Assembly: GCA_030407085.1 (NCBI GenBank)
Contig: CM059585.1
Coordinates: 12,765,001 to 12,829,000, forward strand
From: Trichopria drosophilae
Lineage: Eukaryota; Arthropoda; Insecta; Hymenoptera; Diapriidae
Reading direction: 5' to 3'
DNA: 64,000 nt
The position numbers and the translations under genes were made by a program. The notes below the pieces were generated by a model, which worked only from the letters and a program-made list of their open reading frames with translations, ran no database searches and was not told the origin of the DNA. Positions 58,860-64,000 of this stretch are shown here, piece by piece. Position 1 is the stretch's first letter, and the number at the start of each line of letters is the position of its first letter.

Positions 58860-61800
58860 TACTACAAGTATTCTACTTAGCATTACTATAATAAGTAGTC
58901 GTAGATTAAATTCTACTAATTTCAAACTAGTCAATGCATTTTTTCAATACCTTCTTACTAACAGGAATTAGTAAAATTTGACTAATGAATTTATAGATAT
59001 TAGGAATATTTTAGTCGATTTTTACTCTTGATTAATAAAAACCGTTACTAATTTAATTAGTGTTCGACTTTTGACACTTTCATGGGTATTCTGCGTTTTC
59101 GGCTAATTCAAATTATATTCTGAATCCGAATTAGTCGAAAACTATTAATAAAGGAGTGAAAAATCGGAACCTAAGTAAATTAATAGTTAAAAGTAAGTCA
59201 CTACCAAATTATTAGTCAAGTTATATCAATTTATAAGTAGTAATTGTATTACTTATTATCTTATTGCTAAATTAAATGAATATTATTACTAAGTTGAATT
59301 ATATACATTTGACTATTTAAATAGTAGTTTTTTTTATTAAATATTAGTCAAAATAACGAATTTTGTGACAGAGTTTTAAGGTCCATATAAGTAGTTTTTT
59401 ACTCATTCAAATTTGCTGTCTAAATTTAAATTAGTTAGAAACTACTAATCAAAGAGTGAAAAGTTTGTGACTGATTTAAATCAGTAGCGATTTTTACTAA
59501 TAAAAAGTAGAAATGCTAATTTGTTATTCAAATTTGAGTAATTTTAAGTTAGTCAATGTATTTTTTAAATACTTTTTTACTAAAAGGAATTAATCGAATT
59601 TAACTAATGAATTATTACACTTTTTGACTAATTATTAGTAATAATCGTTATTAAGTCAACTAGTGACCGATATTTAACTGTTTTATTAGTAGGTTTTTTA
59701 CTAATTCAAAGTTACTGTTTAGCTCTGAATTAGTCAAAAGCTACAAATGAAGTAGTGAAAAATCAATTGAATTAGCAATAATATTTAGCAATAAAGAGTA
59801 AAACGCTACTAATTTAATAGTCAAGTTATACCGGTTTCATAGTAGTCTTTGTATTTCTTAATATTTTATTACTAAATTAAATAAATCAAAATTGACTAAC
59901 GAATTTTTAAAGTTTTTTACATTTATATGTAGTAAAAATCATTTCTAATTCAAATTTTTTCGCTAAATTTAAATTAGTTAGAAACTACTAATCAAGGAGT
60001 GAAAAGTCAGTGTCTCATTGAATCAGTAGTGAATTTTACTAATAAATAGTAGAAATACCAATTTGTTAATCAAATTTGACTAATTTTGAATTAGTCATTT
60101 TATTTTTTTTAATACTTTCTTATTAAAAGGAGTTAGTTGCATTTAACTAATGAATTGTTACAGTTTTTGACTAACTATTAGTAATAATCATTATTAAATC
60201 AATTAGTGGCCGACATTCAACTCTGACCGACTGCTTGATTAGTAGTTTTTTAGTTACGCAAATTTACTCTTTACATCTGAATTAGTCAGAAGTTTGCTAT
60301 TTAAAGTCTAGTCGTATTTTTTTAATATCTTCTTACTGAAAGGAATTAGGTAAATTTACTAAAATATATAGAAGAATATATTTTACTTATATAGAAAATT
60401 TACTAAAATATTAGTCAGAAACTACTAATCAGAGAATGAAAAGTTGATACATAATTCAATTAGTAATCATTTTTAATAATAAATAATAAGGCATTACTAA
60501 TTCATGAGTCAAGTTATACCGGTTTCAAATTAGTCTTTATATTTTTTAATATCTTATTACTAAATAAAATAAATGAAAAATTACTAAGTTTCTTACTGAT
60601 TATTAGTAAAAGTGGTTATGAAATGAATCATTAGTATCCGACTTTTCAACTACTTCCTCTTAGTAGTTTTTACTAATTCAAATGTTAAATCTGAATTAGT
60701 CAGAAACTACTAATCAAAGAGTAAAGAATCTGTCCCTAATTAAATCAGTAGCGATTTTTACTAATAAATAGTAGCAATACTAATTTGTTATTCAAACTTG
60801 CCTAATTTTAAATTAGACATTGTATTTTTTAAATACTAATTTATTTGCTTATTTTTTAGTAATTATTAGTGATAATATTTACTAACATAATTAGTTGTCG
60901 ACTTTTCACTCTTTCATTAGTAGTTTACTACTAGTTTCAAAATTTTATTTTTTTTATCTTATTACTAAATTGAATTGGATACATTTGACTATTTCATTAG
61001 TATTGATTTTTTACTAATTATTAGTAAAAGTCAGTATGAAATCAATTACTGGCTAGTAGTTCTTTTACTCATTCAAATTTACCCTTTTAATCTAAAATAG
61101 TAAAAAACTACTAATCAAAGGGTGAAAATTCGGTGACTAATTGAATCAGTGGCAATTTTTACTAACAAAGACTAGAAAATTAATAATTCATTATTGAGAT
61201 TCTTCTAATTCAAAATAAGTCATTGTATTTTTTATTATTTTATTGCTGAATTGAATTAGTACAGTTTGCAACTAATTATTGGTAAACATTACTATTAACT
61301 CGATTAGTAACGGACTTAACTTTTCATTTCTTCATTAGTTTACAACTAATTTTAAATTAGTAATTGTATTTTTTAATATCTTATTAATAAATTCAGTTAG
61401 ATACATTTGACTATTTAATTAGTAGTTTTTAAACTAATTATTGGCCAAGCTCAATAGTAACTAAATTAGTAACTGACTTTCACGTCCTTGTTAGTAGTTT
61501 TTTACTCGAATGTACCCTCTAAATCTGAATTATTAAAAAAAAACACTAATCAAAGAGTAAAATACCGCGACTAATTAAAACAATACTGATTTTTACTAAT
61601 AAACAGCAGAAATATTTTTTTGTTAATCAATTCTGACTCATTTCAAATTAGTCATTGTATTTTTTAAATCCTTTCTTACTAAAAGGAAGTAGTCCTAAAT
61701 AATTATTATAGTTTTTGACTAATTATTAGTAATAATCATTACTAAATCAATTAGTGGCATGCTTTTCATCTACTCAGTAGTATTTTTTTTCTATTTTAAA

Positions 61801-62660
61801 CTTGCTCTCTAATCTGAATTTGTCAAAAGGTACTAATCGAAGAGTGAAAAGAGTGACTAATTGAATCAGTAGTGATTTTTACTAAAAAAGTAAAAATACT
61901 AAATTTTTAATCAAATTCGATTAATTTCAAATTAGTCGTTGTATTTTTTTTTAATATCTTTTTACTAAAAGGAATTAGTTAAATTTGACTCATGAATTTT
62001 TAGTTGTTACTATTGTATTGCTGAATTTTTACTCTCTATTAGCAAAAATTATTAGTAATTCAATACTAATAATTTTTTCAATGCTACTAATCAATGAGTG
62101 AAAAGCCGTGACTAATTGAATAGTGATTTTTACTAATAAAAAGTAAAAATACTAATTTGTTAATCAAATTCGACTAATTCGAAGTTAGTCGTTGTATTTT
62201 TTAAATCTCTTCCTACTAAAAAGAATTAGTTAAATTTGACTCATAAATTTCTAGTTGTTACTAATGTATTGATGAATTTTTAATCTTTATTGGCTAAAAT
62301 CATTACTAAATCAATTATTGTCAGACTTTTCATTTCTTTATCGGTAGCGATTTTTACTGATCGCTGTGGACAAACTAATTTGTTATTTCAATTATACTAA
62401 CTATGCTAATAAGTATTTTTAACAGCTTATTAGTAAAATTATCATTTAATAACAAAGAGTAAAAGTTACTACTTCATGAGCCAAACTCTACTAACCTCAA
62501 ATAATAACAATATTTCTCAATATTTTTTACTAAACTGAATTAATTACATTTAACTAATGAATTAGTAGTTTTCTTTTATTCCTATTAGTAAAAAATATTT
62601 ATTTACCTTTGTCATTAGAATTTTCGATTAATTCAAATTTAGAGTATAAATAGTGGAAAT
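58860..62660. repeat. 3.8-kb degenerate ATTAGT/ACTAAT satellite
   Basis: A recognisable unit recurs about ten times: an ACTACTAATCAAAGAGTGAA landmark near 59140, 59446, 59740, 59987, 60421, 60701, 61100, 61540, 61830 and 62085. It is followed by AGTAGCGATTTTTACTAATA-like, CTAATTTCAAATTAGTCATT-like and CTTACTAAAAGGAATTAGT-like words in constant order. Spacing varies from ~250 to ~440 bases. ACTAAT and ATTAGT alternate, so many local inverted pairs exist. No ORF over 60 codons is found. Confidence 0.85.
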
Positions 62661-63218
62661 CGTAAAGTAATTGCTGCTGGACATAATGTCTGTATCGAAT
62701 TTACCATCTGTGATGGTAGAATTGTCACGACAATTTTCCTGGTTGTAAATTTCGAAATCTACAATAAAAGAAAATTACGTCAAAAACCATATGATCTTTG
62801 CTTGCGTCGCTTGTATCCGTCTTTTTGTCGTCAGGTTTCCGTATCAGCATCTGACCAGCATATGCACAATTACAAATACTCACGCACACATTAGATCTTC
62901 TCTCCCCGTTTAAAATCGTCTCCTCTCGGGCTTTCATCTGATCCCTCATATATATATAGTTATATATAATACACCGACCCCAGCTTGCAAGCACCCCCTC
63001 CTCCCTCTGGTCCCCACTCACGTGATGCTCCATCCTCTCCTCCGAGAGAGTTTCAGCCCCGCAGCTTTTCAGTCGGTTCTCGTGGCTCCGAAGCGTCACT
63101 CGATTCGCGCTTTCAATGAACTTACATTACATTAGCACTAGATAATCGCCGCGATTAACTATAGTGACTTTAGTTTAGTAGCCGATTAATTTTGTGGACC
63201 GAAAAAAAGTTATCCAAA
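62661..63218 (+). promoter_or_regulatory. Probable promoter region of exon B
   Basis: Composition rises in GC from about 62960, with CCCCCTCCTCCCTCTGG and a CACGTG E-box at 63019-63024. A short TATATATA run lies at about 62948-62970. The 124-codon minus ORF at 62725-63099 crosses this region and has no recognisable motif. Confidence 0.35.
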
Positions 63219-63299
63219 ATGGGAAACGCGAGGCCATCAGCCAAGAGGAGATTATTCTTCTCCAAACGGATGGTCAAAAGGGACAAATACGTAAAGTGA
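63219..63299 (+). CDS. Upstream ORF (26 codons) in the exon B leader
   Basis: CCAAAATGG provides a good initiation context. The peptide begins MGNARPSAKRR and is rich in Lys and Arg. It stops 257 bases before the exon B ATG. Met-Gly-Asn at the start would suit N-myristoylation. Alternatively the region is a separate exon, since TAC|GTAAAG near 63291 could be a donor. It is most simply a leader uORF. Confidence 0.3.
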   Translation: MGNARPSAKRRLFFSKRMVKRDKYVK

Positions 63300-63555
63300 C
63301 GTTGCCTAGTCAGTGTGCTTTATTACCCGGATTTAGTTAGTAATAACCTCGCGAGAGGATATCGGACCATTTTTTTCCCCCCAGATTTTACAAGTTGAGG
63401 ATTTACAAGTGTTGTGAAGTGTGGTGATATTACGCAAGACTGACAGCTTAGTATAACTTACGCCAAATATTAATTAGTACAAGCAGTATTAACGAGAGTG
63501 TTTTAAGAGTTGGTTGAGTGCGAGCTTCTTTGTTGTCGAACTTGGATTAACAAAA

Positions 63556-63647
63556 ATGTTTTACACGGGCTTCGGTTATTCTAATAATAACAATCCCCCA
63601 TCGCCCACGAGAAGCGTGTGGGGAAACTCCTACAGTCCATTCAGAAA
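63556..63647 (+). CDS. First coding exon B of an unidentified gene
   Basis: ACAAAAATG opens MFYTGFGYSNNNNPPSPTRS and then VWGNSYSPFR, ending AA|GTAAGT in phase 2. Asn- and Ser/Pro-rich sequence of this sort is common at the disordered N-terminus of regulatory proteins, but I do not recognise the family. The shared phase with exon A at 50197-50258 suggests alternative first exons spliced to one downstream acceptor. Confidence 0.55.
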
Positions 63648-64000
63648 GTAAGTACATGTGCTGGACCTCTTTTATTCACATTGTCAGGGTTGACGTCACC
63701 CTGTCATCATGATTAGTTAAGATACTGTCCATGAATCGACTTCAGTCCATCTCCCAGGGTTTGATCTTTGTTTTTGACAGCTTACGGTGTCATTCTGACG
63801 TTTGAATACATTGACAGCTGGAGTCAAAGTTTAGGTTAGAACGAAAACCAAGTGTTGACATTATCAGACAATTGTTAGCGTTTTATTTTTACCTGTTGCT
63901 AAGGTCGTAATGGTTGACGACATCTAAAATAGTTTTTGCTCGTTGATGGATCGATTTACTAATTTAGTAAAGATACTGAGAGATGTTTATATCTTAGGTT
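63648..64000. other. Start of the intron after exon B
   Basis: It begins with the GTAAGT donor. No acceptor or further exon is convincing before the window ends. Confidence 0.5.

Noticed and set aside
62725..63099. 124-codon minus-strand ORF upstream of exon B
   Set aside because: No motif or splice context. It overlaps the likely promoter of exon B and a GC-richer stretch where stops are rarer.

Overview
The window looks like nuclear DNA of an insect: AT-rich, compact GT-AG introns in two clearly recognisable metazoan genes, interstitial TTAGG (insect-type telomere) tracts, and very dense miniature inverted-repeat and foldback transposons. No bacterial, viral or CRISPR features are seen. 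The species or order cannot be fixed from the sequence alone.

Layout. 1-8.6 kb is repeat-rich and shows no convincing gene. 8.68-15.26 kb (+) holds a fatty acid transport protein / very-long-chain acyl-CoA synthetase (FATP, SLC27A family). Nine exons read in phase through the whole AMP-binding enzyme to the stop; a tenth, N-terminal exon is proposed, and with it the model gives 604 residues. 15.3-23.7 kb is a graveyard of inverted-repeat elements. 23.86-43.29 kb (-) is golgin-97 (GOLGA1), convergent with FATP. Its eight exons give 721 residues, from the MFASLKNKI start to a C-terminal GRIP domain. Its 7-kb first intron carries TTAGG tracts, nested CACTG...CAGTG elements and a GTACAAA-type minisatellite. 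43.3-45 kb has the golgin promoter side, a possible two-helix membrane micro-ORF and nested pogo-like MITEs. 45.4-46.2 kb (+) is a broken copy of the U4/U6 splicing factor gene Prp3 (PRPF3). From 50.2 kb to the right edge are two short (+) exons, each starting with ATG and each ending in the same splice phase. They look like alternative first exons of one gene lying beyond the window. The ~13 kb between them holds a 1.9-kb palindrome and a 3.8-kb degenerate ATTAGT/ACTAAT satellite.

The strongest unifying signal is the repeat landscape. Several foldback elements of 0.09 to 1.5 kb are bounded by TTAA and mostly end in CCC...GGG, the hallmark of piggyBac-type insertion. Many carry copies of a ~120-bp module containing AAAATGGCGG-like boxes, close to the YY1/Pho site. 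The same box recurs in unrelated pogo-like MITEs here. The genes show no operon-like cooperation: FATP acts in lipid uptake and activation, golgin-97 in trans-Golgi tethering.
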